NCBI RefSeq assembly: GCF_002096335.1 | Contig: NZ_NCUW01000030.1 | Location: 434,001-498,000, forward strand | DNA length: 64,000 nt | Reading direction: 5' to 3' | From: Streptococcus oralis subsp. dentisani | GTDB taxonomy: Bacteria; Bacillota; Bacilli; Lactobacillales; Streptococcaceae | Shown here: one piece after another, positions 1-9,092 of the stretch | Numbering within the stretch: position 1 is the stretch's first letter | Layout: each line of letters begins with the position of its first letter | Program-made: the position numbers and the translations under genes | Notes under the pieces: generated by a model | Database searches by the model: none | What the model was told of the DNA's origin: nothing | The model's input: only the letters and a program-made list of their open reading frames with translations

Positions 1-455
1 CCATAGATACAAGAGACTGAAGCCACAACGATGACATCATTGCGCTCCAGAAGTGCTGAAGTCGCTGAGTGACGGAGCTTGTCAATCTCATCATTGACCG
101 AGCTATCCTTTTCAATATAAGTATCACTCGAAGGGACATAGGCCTCAGGTTGATAATAATCATAGTAGGATACGAAGTACTCAACAGCATTTTCAGGGAA
201 AAATTCCTTAAACTCCCCATAGAGCTGACCAGCTAGGGTTTTGTTATGGGCAATGACCAGAGTTGGTTTGTTGACTTTGGAAATGACCTGACTCATGGTA
301 TAGGTCTTCCCTGTACCCGTCGCCCCCATCAGAATCTGAGCCTTTTCTCCACCCTCGATATTGTCAACCAACTGCTCAATCGCTTGGGGTTGATCTCCTG
401 AAGGTTCATATTTTGATACTAGTTTAAATTTATTATCTGTAATTCGATTTATCAT
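1..455 (-). CDS. uvrB: UvrABC excinuclease subunit B, N-terminal part (runs off the window)
   Basis: DNA-damage recognition and helicase-like subunit of nucleotide excision repair, acting in the cytoplasm with UvrA and UvrC. The first 151 codons are present and the rest lies before base 1. The start ATG is at 455-453 and the product begins [20 protein letters not shown]. The Walker A motif GATGTGKT follows at about residue 45, and the [12 protein letters not shown] segment of the UvrB beta-hairpin region is intact. A TGAGG Shine-Dalgarno lies about 8 nt upstream. The gene is divergent from glnP; an extended -10 (TGGTAAAAT, 487-495) probably serves it. Identification is certain; only its truncation by the window limits the call. 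Confidence 0.97.
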   Translation of the reverse strand, partial: MINRITDNKFKLVSKYEPSGDQPQAIEQLVDNIEGGEKAQILMGATGTGKTYTMSQVISKVNKPTLVIAHNKTLAGQLYGEFKEFFPENAVEYFVSYYDYYQPEAYVPSSDTYIEKDSSVNDEIDKLRHSATSALLERNDVIVVASVSCIY

Positions 456-486
456 GATTGCCTCATCTGCATTTTTCTATCCTTCT

Positions 487-495
487 ATTTTACCA
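487..495 (-). promoter_or_regulatory. Extended -10 promoter of uvrB
   Basis: On the minus strand TGGTAAAAT reads as a TGn-extended -10. No good -35 is seen 17 nt upstream. It is placed correctly for uvrB, about 35 nt before the start. Confidence 0.4.
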
Positions 496-545
496 TAAAT
501 TTACTTTTCAGACTCCTCTCTAAGTTGATAAGAGCAAGGATTCTA

Positions 546-562
546 TGTTACATTTTCTTACA
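546..562 (+). promoter_or_regulatory. GlnR operator upstream of glnPQ
   Basis: TGTTA-CATTTTC-TTACA matches the GlnR/TnrA consensus TGTNA-N7-TNACA at every defined base. It ends 15 nt before the glnP -35 hexamer. Known of the family: GlnR represses glutamine uptake and synthesis genes of Firmicutes when nitrogen is plentiful, and glnPQ is a classical streptococcal target. Binding here is inferred. Confidence 0.85.
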
Positions 563-577
563 TAAAAACCATAAAAT

Positions 578-606
578 TTGCCTTTTCATTCATTTTCTGA
601 TATAAT
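578..606 (+). promoter_or_regulatory. Promoter of glnPQ
   Basis: TTGCCT (578-583), a 17-nt spacer, then TATAAT (601-606) preceded by TGA (extended -10). The GlnR box lies just upstream. Confidence 0.8.
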
Positions 607-635
607 GGGAAAATATTCGGAAAAGGAGACTAAAA

Positions 636-2801
636 ATGAAGAAAAAAATACTAGCATGTTTGCTCATTTTATTTCCCATTTTCTCACTAGGTATGGCAAA
701 AGCTGATACTGTTAAGATTGTGTCTGATACAGCTTACGCACCTTTTGAGTTTAAAGATTCAGATCAAACCTATAAAGGGATTGATGTTGATATTATCAAT
801 AAAGTCGCAGAAATCAAAGGGTGGAACATCCAAATGTCTTATCCTGGCTTTGATGCAGCTGTAAATGCGGTGCAGTCAGGCCAAGCAGATGCTATTATGG
901 CAGGTATGACAAAAACAAAAGAACGTGAAAATGTCTTTACCATGTCTGATACATATTATGATACAAAAGTTGTCATTGCTACCACAAAGGCAAATAAAAT
1001 CACCAAATATGAGGAACTTAGCGGAAAAACAGTTGGAGTTAAGAACGGAACTGCCGCCCAACGTTTCCTCGAAAGTATCAAAGATAAATACGGTTTCTCT
1101 ATCAAAACCTTTGATACAGGCGATTTGATGAATAACAGTCTAAGTGCTGGTGCTGTAAATGCCATCATGGATGATAAACCTGTTATTGAGTATGCGATTA
1201 ACCAAGGACAAGATCTCAGCATCAATATGGATGGTGAGGCTGTTGGAAGCTTTGCCTTTGGTGTCAAGAAAGGAAGCAAGTATGAACACTTGGTTACCGA
1301 GTTTAACGAAGCCCTAGCACAAATGAAAAAGGATGGTAGCTTGGAGCAAATCATCCAAAAATGGACCGCTTCTACAACTACGGCAAGCCCAACGACAACT
1401 ACTGCTGCTGGACAAAAAGCTACTCCAGTGAAAAGCAAGTACATTATTGCCAGCGACTCATCTTTTGCCCCATTCGTCTTTCAAAATTCAAGCAATCAAT
1501 ACACTGGTATTGATATGGACCTCATCAAGGCCATTGCCAAAGATCAAGGTTTTGAAATTGAAATTACTAACCCAGGATTTGACGCAGCCATTAGTGCTGT
1601 TCAAGCAGGACAAGCAGATGGTATCATTGCTGGTATGTCTGTAACAGATGCCCGTAAGGAAACCTTCGACTTCTCAGAATCATACTACACAGCAAATACG
1701 ATTCTCGGTGTGAAAGAATCAAGCACCATTGCTTCTTATGAAGACCTCAAGGATAAAACTGTCGGTGTTAAAAACGGGACTGCTTCTCAAACATTCCTTA
1801 CTGAAAACCAAAGCAAATACGGCTATAAGATTAAAACCTTTGCAGATGGCGCATCAATGTATGACAGTCTGAACACTGGCTCTATTGATGCCGTGATGGA
1901 TGATGAGCCTGTTCTCAAATATTCTATCAGTCAAGGGCAAAAATTGAAAACGCCAATCGCTGGAACTCCAATCGGTGAAACTGCCTTTGCGGTTAAAAAA
2001 GGAACAAACCCTGAATTGATCCAGATGTTCAATAATGGACTTGCTAACCTCAAAGCTAATGGAGAATTCCAAAAGATTCTTGACAAGTATCTAGCTAGCG
2101 AATCTTCAACTAACTCTACAAGTACGGTTGACGAAACGACTATCTGGGGCTTGCTTCAAAACAACTACAAACAACTTCTTAGTGGACTTGGAATCACTCT
2201 TGCTCTAGCACTTATTTCATTTGCAATTGCCATTGTCATCGGGATTATCTTTGGTATGTTTAGCGTTAGTCCATACAAATCTCTTCGTCTGATCTCTGAG
2301 ATTTTCGTTGATGTTATCCGTGGTATCCCATTGATGATTCTTGCAGCCTTCATTTTCTGGGGAATTCCAAACTTCATCGAGTCCATTACAGGCCAACAAA
2401 GTCCAATCAATGACTTTGTTGCTGGTACTATCGCCCTCTCACTCAATGCAGCTGCTTATATCGCTGAAATTGTTCGTGGTGGGATCCAAGCCGTTCCAGT
2501 TGGACAAATGGAGGCCAGCCGCAGTCTTGGTATCTCTTATGGAAAAACCATGCGTAAGATTATCTTGCCACAAGCAACTAAATTGATGTTGCCAAACTTT
2601 GTCAACCAATTCGTTATCGCTCTTAAAGATACAACCATTGTTTCTGCTATCGGTCTGGTTGAACTTTTCCAAACTGGTAAGATTATCATCGCCCGTAACT
2701 ACCAAAGTTTCAAGATGTATGCAATCCTTGCTATCTTCTATCTTGTAATTATCACGCTTTTGACTAGACTAGCGAAACGCTTAGAAAAGAGGATTCGTTA
2801 A
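636..2801 (+). CDS. glnP: Glutamine/polar amino-acid ABC transporter, tandem substrate-binding domains fused to permease
   Basis: Imports glutamine and related amino acids with the ATPase encoded next. The 721-residue protein has a cleavable signal peptide (about 1-23, ending GMAKA) without a lipobox, and a first type-II solute-binding domain (about 25-245). A Thr/Ser-rich linker (about 246-265) leads to a second, homologous binding domain (about 266-490). A membrane permease domain follows (about 505-721) with the EAA loop [20 protein letters not shown]. The two binding domains share many motifs ([14 protein letters not shown]). This SBD1-SBD2-permease layout is that of lactococcal GlnP, where the domains differ in affinity. 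An AAAAGGAG Shine-Dalgarno precedes the ATG. The stop overlaps the glnQ start (TAATG), so translation is probably coupled. A GlnR box lies upstream. Confidence 0.93.
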   Translation: MKKKILACLLILFPIFSLGMAKADTVKIVSDTAYAPFEFKDSDQTYKGIDVDIINKVAEIKGWNIQMSYPGFDAAVNAVQSGQADAIMAGMTKTKERENVFTMSDTYYDTKVVIATTKANKITKYEELSGKTVGVKNGTAAQRFLESIKDKYGFSIKTFDTGDLMNNSLSAGAVNAIMDDKPVIEYAINQGQDLSINMDGEAVGSFAFGVKKGSKYEHLVTEFNEALAQMKKDGSLEQIIQKWTASTTTASPTTTTAAGQKATPVKSKYIIASDSSFAPFVFQNSSNQYTGIDMDLIKAIAKDQGFEIEITNPGFDAAISAVQAGQADGIIAGMSVTDARKETFDFSESYYTANTILGVKESSTIASYEDLKDKTVGVKNGTASQTFLTENQSKYGYKIKTFADGASMYDSLNTGSIDAVMDDEPVLKYSISQGQKLKTPIAGTPIGETAFAVKKGTNPELIQMFNNGLANLKANGEFQKILDKYLASESSTNSTSTVDETTIWGLLQNNYKQLLSGLGITLALALISFAIAIVIGIIFGMFSVSPYKSLRLISEIFVDVIRGIPLMILAAFIFWGIPNFIESITGQQSPINDFVAGTIALSLNAAAYIAEIVRGGIQAVPVGQMEASRSLGISYGKTMRKIILPQATKLMLPNFVNQFVIALKDTTIVSAIGLVELFQTGKIIIARNYQSFKMYAILAIFYLVIITLLTRLAKRLEKRIR

Positions 2802-3541
2802 TGGCAAAACTAAAAATTGATGTAAATGATTTGCATAAGTATTATGGAAAAAACGAAGTTTTAAAAGGTATTACAACTAAATTCTACGAAGGAGATGTTG
2901 TCTGTATCATCGGACCTTCTGGTTCTGGTAAATCGACCTTCCTCCGTAGTCTTAACCTTCTCGAGGAGGTAACGAGTGGCCACATCACAGTGAATGGTTA
3001 TGATTTGACTGAAAAATCAACCAATGTCGACCATGTTCGTGAAAACGTGGGAATGGTCTTCCAACATTTCAACCTCTTCCCTCACATGTCCGTCCTAGAA
3101 AATATCACTTTTGCTCCTATTGAACACAAACGGATGACCAAAGAAGAAGCTGAAAAATTGGGGATGGAGTTGCTTGAAAAGGTTGGCCTTGCAGACAAAG
3201 CGAATGCCAATCCAGATAGCCTTTCAGGTGGTCAGAAACAGCGTGTAGCCATCGCACGTGGACTTGCTATGAACCCTGATATCATGCTCTTTGATGAGCC
3301 AACTTCCGCTCTTGACCCTGAAATGGTTGGAGATGTACTGAATGTTATGAAGGAATTGGCGGAACAAGGCATGACCATGATTATCGTAACCCATGAGATG
3401 GGATTTGCTCGTCAGGTGGCTAACCGTGTTATCTTTACGGCTGATGGTGAATTCCTAGAAGATGGAACTCCAGATCAAATCTTCGATAACCCGCAACACC
3501 CTCGTCTAAAAGAGTTCTTGGACAAGGTCTTAAATGTATAA
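2801..3541 (+). CDS. glnQ: Glutamine ABC transporter ATP-binding protein
   Basis: Cytoplasmic ATPase powering GlnP. The 246-residue protein has Walker [10 protein letters not shown] (38-46), Q-loop region [17 protein letters not shown], signature LSGGQKQR, Walker [13 protein letters not shown] and the H-loop THE of the polar amino-acid uptake (PAAT) family. It starts inside the glnP stop codon (1-nt overlap) and is followed after 4 nt by a strong terminator, so glnPQ forms a two-gene operon. In pneumococcus the adjacent zwf has been linked to the same GlnR regulon. Here zwf could be reached only by read-through. Confidence 0.95.
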   Translation: MAKLKIDVNDLHKYYGKNEVLKGITTKFYEGDVVCIIGPSGSGKSTFLRSLNLLEEVTSGHITVNGYDLTEKSTNVDHVRENVGMVFQHFNLFPHMSVLENITFAPIEHKRMTKEEAEKLGMELLEKVGLADKANANPDSLSGGQKQRVAIARGLAMNPDIMLFDEPTSALDPEMVGDVLNVMKELAEQGMTMIIVTHEMGFARQVANRVIFTADGEFLEDGTPDQIFDNPQHPRLKEFLDKVLNV

Positions 3542-3545
3542 AACA

Positions 3546-3575
3546 AAACTGTAAGGTTCTCCTTACAGTTTTTTA
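3546..3575 (+). terminator. Intrinsic terminator after glnQ
   Basis: Stem AAACTGTAAGG / CCTTACAGTTT around TTCT, followed by a T-run. Confidence 0.9.
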
Positions 3576-3690
3576 ATTGCGTATTGGATTTTTTGTTTTT
3601 TTTGAAAATTATGATAAAATAAAAACTATGATAATGAGGAAATCTCATCCCTAGTCCAACTAGGAAAAAATATAGAAATTAGGTAGCTAG

Positions 3691-5178
3691 ATGTCATCAA
3701 AGGTTATTGTTACAATTTTCGGTGCGAGTGGAGATTTAGCTAAACGCAAACTCTACCCTTCCCTTTTCAGACTCTATAAATCAGGCAATCTCTCTGAGCA
3801 TTTTGCTGTTATCGGAACAGCTCGTAGACCTTGGAGTAAGGAATATTTTGAATCTGTAGTTGTCGAGTCCATCCTTGATTTGGCAGATAGTACCGAGCAA
3901 GCTCAAGAATTTGCTAGCCACTTCTACTATCAAAGCCATGATGTGAATGATACGGAACATTACATTGCTTTGCGTCAATTACAAGCTGAGCTCAATGAAA
4001 AATACCAAGCTGAACACAATAAACTCTTCTTCTTGTCCATGGCACCTCAGTTCTTTGGAACCATTGCCAAGCACCTCAAATCTGAAAACATTGTCGATGG
4101 TAAAGGTTTTGAGCGCTTGATCGTTGAGAAACCATTTGGTACAGACTACGAAACAGCTAGCAAACTCAATGAAGATCTCCTTGCGGCCTTTGATGAGGAG
4201 CAAATCTACCGTATCGACCATTACCTAGGTAAAGAGATGATTCAGAGTATCTTTGCTGTTCGTTTTGCCAACATGATTTTTGAGAATGTTTGGAATCGCG
4301 AACACATCGATAATGTTCAGATTACCTTTGCAGAGCGCTTGGGTGTAGAAGAACGTGGTGGCTACTATGATCAATCTGGTGCCCTTCGTGATATGGTGCA
4401 AAACCATACACTCCAACTCCTCTCTCTTCTAGCCATGGACAAACCAGCTAGCTTTACAAAGGATGAGATTCGTGCTGAAAAGATAAAAGTCTTTAAAAAC
4501 CTCTATCATCCAACTGAGGAAGAACTGAAAGAACAGTTTATCCGTGGTCAATATCGCTCTGGTAAAATCGATGGCATGAAATACATTTCCTATCGTAGCG
4601 AGCCAAATGTCGACCCAGAATCTACAACAGAAACCTTTGCATCTGGCGCCTTCTTTGTAGATAGCGACCGTTTCCGTGGTGTTCCCTTCTTCTTCCGTAC
4701 TGGTAAACGTCTGACTGAAAAAGGGACTCATGTCAATATCGTCTTTAAGCAAATGGACTCTATCTTTGGAGAACCATTGGCACCAAATATCTTGACCATC
4801 TATATCCAACCAACTGAAGGATTCTCTCTCAGCCTCAATGGGAAGCAAGTCGGTGAAGAATTTAACCTAGCGCCAAGCTCTCTGGATTATCGTACAGATG
4901 CTACCGCTACTGGGGCTTCACCAGATCCATACGAGAAATTAATCTACGATGTCTTGAACAACAACTCTACCAACTTTAGCCACTGGGACGAGGTGAGTGC
5001 TTCTTGGAAATTGATTGACCGTATCGAAAAGCTTTGGGCTGAAAATGGTGCTCCACTTTACGATTATAAAGCTGGAAGTATGGGCCCACAAGCAAGCTTT
5101 GACTTACTAGAGAAGTTTGGAGCAAAATGGACTTGGCAACCAGATATCGCCTATCGTGAAGAAGGTCGTTTAGAATAA
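3691..5178 (+). CDS. zwf: Glucose-6-phosphate 1-dehydrogenase
   Basis: Oxidises glucose-6-phosphate to 6-phosphogluconolactone with NADP+, the entry to the oxidative pentose-phosphate path. The 495-residue length is typical. The NADP-binding motif GASGDLAKRK is at residues 11-20, EKPFG at 146-150 and the catalytic signature RIDHYLGKE at 174-182 (His177). The leader from the glnQ terminator (about 115 nt) holds plausible but imperfect promoter elements: TTGAAA at 3602 and TATGAT at 3627, 19 nt apart. It also has a short CTAG-based dyad at 3652-3664. The Shine-Dalgarno is weak (AGGTAG). The gene converges on ftsY, with a shared terminator between them. Confidence 0.96.
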   Translation: MSSKVIVTIFGASGDLAKRKLYPSLFRLYKSGNLSEHFAVIGTARRPWSKEYFESVVVESILDLADSTEQAQEFASHFYYQSHDVNDTEHYIALRQLQAELNEKYQAEHNKLFFLSMAPQFFGTIAKHLKSENIVDGKGFERLIVEKPFGTDYETASKLNEDLLAAFDEEQIYRIDHYLGKEMIQSIFAVRFANMIFENVWNREHIDNVQITFAERLGVEERGGYYDQSGALRDMVQNHTLQLLSLLAMDKPASFTKDEIRAEKIKVFKNLYHPTEEELKEQFIRGQYRSGKIDGMKYISYRSEPNVDPESTTETFASGAFFVDSDRFRGVPFFFRTGKRLTEKGTHVNIVFKQMDSIFGEPLAPNILTIYIQPTEGFSLSLNGKQVGEEFNLAPSSLDYRTDATATGASPDPYEKLIYDVLNNNSTNFSHWDEVSASWKLIDRIEKLWAENGAPLYDYKAGSMGPQASFDLLEKFGAKWTWQPDIAYREEGRLE

Positions 5179-5185
5179 CAAAAAT

Positions 5186-5216
5186 ATCCTGCAAGTTTAA
5201 TCTTGCAGGATTATTT
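5186..5216. terminator. Bidirectional terminator between zwf and ftsY
   Basis: Perfect 10-bp stem ATCCTGCAAG / CTTGCAGGAT with loop TTTAAT. A/T-rich flanks on both sides suit the convergent genes zwf (+) and ftsY (-). Confidence 0.8.
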
Positions 5217-5224
5217 ACTTTCTA

Positions 5225-6526
5225 TTAAACCAAGCCTTCTAAGAGACCCTTCATAAAGTTTTCAGAGTTAAATTCACCGATATCATCGATTTTTTCACCA
5301 AAACCGATCAATTTTACAGGGATATTGAGTTCTTCTCGAATTGCCAGAACGACACCACCTCGAGCAGTTCCATCAATCTTAGTCAATACGATACCAGTAA
5401 CAGGTGTAATTTTCGAAAATTCTTTAGCTTGTACCAAAGCATTTTGTCCAGTTGAAGCATCGAGTGCCAGGAAGGTTTCATGTGGCGCTTCTGGCACGAC
5501 ACGCTTGATAATACGACCAATCTTTTCCAACTCAGCCATCAAGTTTTCTTTATTTTGCAAACGACCGGCTGTGTCAATCATCAAAATATCAATACCTTCT
5601 GCTACTGCACGCTCCATCCCATCAAAGACAACGCTGGCTGGATCGGCTTTCTCAGGACCAGTTACAACAGGAACATCTACACGGCGACCCCATTCTGCTA
5701 ACTGGGCAACGGCTCCAGCACGGAAGGTATCCGCAGCAACCAGCATGACTTTCTTGCCAGCTTGTTTGTAACGATGAGCTAATTTCCCTATAGAAGTTGT
5801 TTTCCCAACACCATTGACTCCGACAAAGAGCATGACTGTCAAACCATCTTGGAAATGGATTTGTTCATCGTAGTTGCCATCCTTCTCATAGAGTTCAACC
5901 AATTTCTCGATAATGACACGACGAAGTGCGTCAGGTTTCTTAGCGTTTTCAAGTTTGGCTTCATAACGTAGTTCTTCTGTTAAGTTTGAAGCGACTTGCA
6001 CACCGACATCGCTCATGATGAGCAGTTCTTCCAATTCCTCGAAGAATTCTTCATCAACCGAACGAAAGTTGGCAAAGAAAGCATTCAAGCGTGCTCCGAA
6101 TCCCGTACGGGTTTTCTTGAGACTGCGGTCATATTTTTCCTGAACGGTTTCTTCAACCTGAGGACTTTCTTCTTCTACAACTTCAGACGCTAGCTCTTCT
6201 TCTGTCTCTTGGTTCTCTTCTTCTAGAGCTTCTTCTGTCTCTTGGATTTGCTCCAATTCAACAGCTTCTAGCTCCGGCTCCTCTTGGTTTGTTTCCTCGA
6301 CTGCTTCTGGTTCAATAACTTCTTCTGTCGAGATCTGAGGAATTTCTTCTTGAGCAGGTGTTTCTTCCACTTTGTCTCTTGCTGTCTCTTCCTGAGAAGT
6401 TTCTTCGACTGCAGTTTGATTTTTCTCAACCTCTTCTGACAAATCAAGATTTTCCAGTGCTTCTTTTACAACATCTTCGATTTTCGGCTCTTCTTTTTTC
6501 CCGAATAGACGGTCAAATAATCCCAT
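5225..6526 (-). CDS. ftsY: Signal recognition particle receptor FtsY
   Basis: SRP-receptor GTPase that docks ribosome-nascent-chain/SRP complexes at the membrane. The 433 residues comprise a very acidic, Glu-rich A domain (about 11-128) after a basic/amphipathic N-terminus (MGLFDRLFGKKEE), then the N domain (about 140-220) and the GTPase G domain. G-domain motifs are G1 GVNGVGKTT (236-244), DTFRAGA (266-272), DTAGR (318-322) and TKIDGTARGG near the C-terminus. It is third of three minus-strand genes, 3 nt after the upstream HAD gene, and so is probably cotranscribed with the two phosphatases. In pneumococcus smc and rnc lie upstream of this trio; here they do not. Confidence 0.97.
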   Translation of the reverse strand: MGLFDRLFGKKEEPKIEDVVKEALENLDLSEEVEKNQTAVEETSQEETARDKVEETPAQEEIPQISTEEVIEPEAVEETNQEEPELEAVELEQIQETEEALEEENQETEEELASEVVEEESPQVEETVQEKYDRSLKKTRTGFGARLNAFFANFRSVDEEFFEELEELLIMSDVGVQVASNLTEELRYEAKLENAKKPDALRRVIIEKLVELYEKDGNYDEQIHFQDGLTVMLFVGVNGVGKTTSIGKLAHRYKQAGKKVMLVAADTFRAGAVAQLAEWGRRVDVPVVTGPEKADPASVVFDGMERAVAEGIDILMIDTAGRLQNKENLMAELEKIGRIIKRVVPEAPHETFLALDASTGQNALVQAKEFSKITPVTGIVLTKIDGTARGGVVLAIREELNIPVKLIGFGEKIDDIGEFNSENFMKGLLEGLV

Positions 6527-6529
6527 ATT

Positions 6530-7348
6530 CTAATTCTCCTTTAGCACGTATTCTTCAATAGCCCAGGCAACGGCTTCCTCGTCGTTGGTCATTGGGGTAA
6601 TCACATTGGCAACTTCCTTAACCGCTGGAACAGCATTTTGCATGGCAACTCCTAGACCTGCCCACTCAATCATGGAAAGGTCATTGGCCTCGTCACCACA
6701 AGCCATGACTTGACTTTGATCGATTCCTAAGTGTTTAATTAATTTCGCTAAACCTGTTGCCTTGTGGACGTTTTTCGGCGACCATTCCAATAAGAGTTCA
6801 CGCGATTTGAAGATTTCGTATTGGTCAAACAATTCTGGAGAAATCTGTTGAATCGCTGCATCCAAAGGTTCTTGGGCAAAAGCAGTCACGCATTTATTAT
6901 ACGTCATCTGACTAGATAGATCTTCAAAAGCGACAGGTACGAAAGTCAGGGCTGGGTTGAACTTAGCATAGAGACTTTCTTGGTCTGACTGGATTTGATA
7001 GACGGTTCCTTCTGAAATAGCATCTAACGGTAATCCGAGTTTTTCAGTTTCCTCGTACAATCGTGCCACATCGTCGATTGAAAAGACGGTTTTATCGAGA
7101 ATCTCTCCTGTATTTTTCTGTACCAGACCACCATTAAAGGTGATGGTGTACTCGTCCTCCAGACCATCAGTCCCTAGCTCATGGAGAAAGAAATCCATAG
7201 CCTTCAAAGGACGACCTGTTGTCAGAACGACCTTGATGCCACGATCACGCGCAGCTTTGAGGACCTCCTTGGTACGTTCTGTTAGCTTTTTATCCGTTGT
7301 CAGCAAGGTACCATCCAAGTCCAATGCAATCAATTTAATATCTGCCAT
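6530..7348 (-). CDS. Cof-type HAD-superfamily sugar/nucleotide phosphatase (first of a pair)
   Basis: Predicted cytoplasmic Mg2+-dependent phosphatase of the HAD IIB (Cof/YidA) subfamily; the substrate cannot be told from sequence. The 272-residue protein has motif I LDLDGTLLTTD near the N-terminus, motif II TTGRP, and motif III/IV lysine and GDEANDLSMIEWAGLGVAM. The C2 cap lies between. The ATG overlaps the stop of the next upstream gene (TAATG). The downstream neighbour ftsY follows after 3 nt. Confidence 0.88.
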   Translation of the reverse strand: MADIKLIALDLDGTLLTTDKKLTERTKEVLKAARDRGIKVVLTTGRPLKAMDFFLHELGTDGLEDEYTITFNGGLVQKNTGEILDKTVFSIDDVARLYEETEKLGLPLDAISEGTVYQIQSDQESLYAKFNPALTFVPVAFEDLSSQMTYNKCVTAFAQEPLDAAIQQISPELFDQYEIFKSRELLLEWSPKNVHKATGLAKLIKHLGIDQSQVMACGDEANDLSMIEWAGLGVAMQNAVPAVKEVANVITPMTNDEEAVAWAIEEYVLKEN

Positions 7349-8139
7349 TATAAGCCCTCCATATAAGCCATCACTGATTGGTTCTTATGGTGGCCAATCA
7401 CTGCTTCTGCTAATTCTAAAATCTCTGGTCGCGCATTTTCAGGAGCGATTGGGTGTCCAACAACCTGCATCATGTGAAGGTCATTGAGATTATCGCCAAA
7501 AGCCATAACCTGATCCATGGTCAGACCAAGTTTTTTTGCCAGCTCAACAATAGCTACACCCTTATCAACATAGTCCAAGACAATATCAATGGATTCAAAA
7601 CCAGTTGTCATGGCTTTCACACCAGGAACATTTTCGTTGACCCAGGCCTCACCAACTTCTATCGTTTCTTCAGTAAAGTTAGTAGTGAATTTAAAAATCT
7701 CATCTGTGATATCTTCTAAACTCGCTACTTTTTGAATATTTTCATTGTAGTGACGACTAAACATGAGATAGGTCTCATCCACTGTACCCAAAACATAACA
7801 AGCTTTTTTCCCAGTCAAGAGCATTTTTCTTTCATCAAAATAGGGTGATTTCTTTAAAGCTTCAAAAGTGCTCAAGTAAAAATCCCGAGACATAGTAGCC
7901 TCATACATATCCTCACCATGAAACTCAACATAGCTGCCATTTTCAGCTATAAAAATCACTTCGTCACGCACATCCGCAAATAGCTTTTTCAAAGACAAGA
8001 TACCACGACCCGAAGCCACTGCAAAATAAATTCCCTTTTCCTTGTAGGATACAAGTAAGTTTTTGAGTCGTTCCATATCAAACCGACCCTCTCCGTCTAG
8101 AAAGGTTCCATCCATATCGGTTGCTACAAGTTTAATCAT
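7348..8139 (-). CDS. Cof-type HAD-superfamily phosphatase (second of a pair)
   Basis: Paralogue of the neighbouring phosphatase, with motif I VATDMDGTFLD, SGRG and the C-terminal FGDNLNDLHMMQ acid cluster. The substrate is unknown. I choose the ATG at 8139 (MIKLVATDMDG, 263 residues) because AAGGA sits 5 nt before it. An in-frame ATG four codons upstream (8151) has only TGGAG two nt away. It is the first gene of the HAD-HAD-ftsY operon. An extended -10 TGGTATAAT lies on the minus strand at 8177-8185. Confidence 0.87.
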   Translation of the reverse strand: MIKLVATDMDGTFLDGEGRFDMERLKNLLVSYKEKGIYFAVASGRGILSLKKLFADVRDEVIFIAENGSYVEFHGEDMYEATMSRDFYLSTFEALKKSPYFDERKMLLTGKKACYVLGTVDETYLMFSRHYNENIQKVASLEDITDEIFKFTTNFTEETIEVGEAWVNENVPGVKAMTTGFESIDIVLDYVDKGVAIVELAKKLGLTMDQVMAFGDNLNDLHMMQVVGHPIAPENARPEILELAEAVIGHHKNQSVMAYMEGL

Positions 8140-8176
8140 AAAATCCTTCATGCTCCAATTGATAAATCTATCTTCT

Positions 8177-8185
8177 ATTATACCA
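8177..8185 (-). promoter_or_regulatory. Extended -10 promoter of the HAD-HAD-ftsY operon
   Basis: Minus strand TGGTATAAT (TGn plus perfect TATAAT), about 38 nt before the phosphatase start. The -35 is poor, as is common with extended -10 sites. Confidence 0.6.
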
Positions 8186-8208
8186 TAGATAAGCTAAAAA
8201 AGGACTTG

Positions 8209-8264
8209 TACAGTAGGATTGGCTACTGTATAGCCGTGCTTTTTCGGTAAAGTCGAAAAGGGCT
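8209..8264. repeat. Two adjacent hairpins between divergent transcription units
   Basis: First, perfect 8-bp arms TACAGTAG / CTACTGTA with loop GATTGG (8209-8230). Second, a compound stem with outer AGCC / GGCT (8232-8235, 8261-8264) and inner TTTTCG / CGAAAA (8241-8246, 8254-8259). Neither has a T-run, so they do not look like terminators. They could be operators or a small repeat element. Confidence 0.5.
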
Positions 8265-8308
8265 TAAAAATTAGAATCGTAGAACTTTTTTCAGATAGTT
8301 TAAAAAGT

Positions 8309-8337
8309 TTGTATTCCCCTTCTCTTTTCTCTATAAT
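8309..8337 (+). promoter_or_regulatory. Promoter of the VIT-family transporter gene
   Basis: TTGTAT (8309-8314), a 17-nt spacer and TATAAT (8332-8337). Transcription should begin near 8344, which rules out the longer reading frame beginning at 8309 and fixes the start at 8357. Confidence 0.8.
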
Positions 8338-8356
8338 GGAGAGAAAGGAGATGACT

Positions 8357-9052
8357 ATGACAGAAATAAAACACGAAATTGATGCAAACTTTGCAGGACG
8401 ACTCAATATCCTACGTGCGGGCGTTCTCGGTGCCAATGATGGAATTATTTCCATTGCTGGAGTCGTAATCGGGGTTGCTAGTGCGACAAGCAATATATGG
8501 ATTATCTTTTTATCTGGATTGGCCGCTATCCTCGCTGGTGCTTTTTCTATGGCTGGTGGCGAATATGTCTCTGTATCCACTCAGAAAGACACGGAAGAAG
8601 CCGCTGTTGCGAGAGAGCAATTACTATTGGATAAAGACATGGAATCTGCAAAACAATCCCTCTATGCTGCTTATCTTCAAAACGGTGAGTGTGAAACCTC
8701 AGCCGAGCTCTTGACCAACAAAGCCTTTCTCAAAAATCCCCTCAAAGCCTTGGTCGAAGAAAAGTATGGAATCGAGTACGAAGAGTTTACCAACCCTTGG
8801 CATGCTGCTATCTCTAGCTTTATCGCCTTTGTACTGGGAAGTCTTCCTCCTATGCTTTCGATCACCGTCTTTCCAAGTGACTATCGTATTCCAGCAACTG
8901 TTCTTATCGTAGCCCTTTCCCTTCTTATTACCGGCTATACCAGTGCTAAATTAGGAAAAGCTCCTACGAGAACTGCTATGATCCGTAACCTCTGTATCGG
9001 ACTTCTCACCATGGGCGTAACCTTCCTCTTGGGACAACTCTTTAGCATTTAA
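8357..9052 (+). CDS. VIT1/CCC1-family Fe/Mn transporter-like membrane protein
   Basis: Predicted integral membrane protein of the vacuolar iron transporter family, whose members move Fe2+ or Mn2+ out of the cytoplasm; the metal here is not known. The 231-residue form has the family N-terminus GRLNILRAGVLGANDGIIS, a second helix ending in GGEYVSVSTQKD, a cytoplasmic acidic stretch (about 65-135) with several Glu as in the metal-binding loop, and three C-terminal helices. The start at 8357 has AAGGAG 6 nt upstream and lies about 13 nt after the predicted transcription start. It stands alone between its own promoter and a terminator. Confidence 0.85.
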   Translation: MTEIKHEIDANFAGRLNILRAGVLGANDGIISIAGVVIGVASATSNIWIIFLSGLAAILAGAFSMAGGEYVSVSTQKDTEEAAVAREQLLLDKDMESAKQSLYAAYLQNGECETSAELLTNKAFLKNPLKALVEEKYGIEYEEFTNPWHAAISSFIAFVLGSLPPMLSITVFPSDYRIPATVLIVALSLLITGYTSAKLGKAPTRTAMIRNLCIGLLTMGVTFLLGQLFSI

Positions 9053-9062
9053 GATAAAAGAA

Positions 9063-9092
9063 ATACCTCGACAAGCATCGAGGTATCTTTTT
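9063..9092. terminator. Bidirectional terminator after the VIT gene
   Basis: Perfect 9-bp stem ATACCTCGA / TCGAGGTAT around CAAGCA, then CTTTTTT on the plus strand. It abuts the stop codon of the convergent permease gene. Confidence 0.85.

Noticed and set aside
1854..2072. Antisense open frames inside glnP and other genes
   Set aside because: They are codon-pattern shadows of strong genes with no ribosome sites, promoters or recognisable products.
8309..8356. Longer start for the VIT-family gene at 8309
   Set aside because: The extra codons overlap a consensus promoter and the predicted transcription start; AAGGAG is correctly spaced only for 8357.
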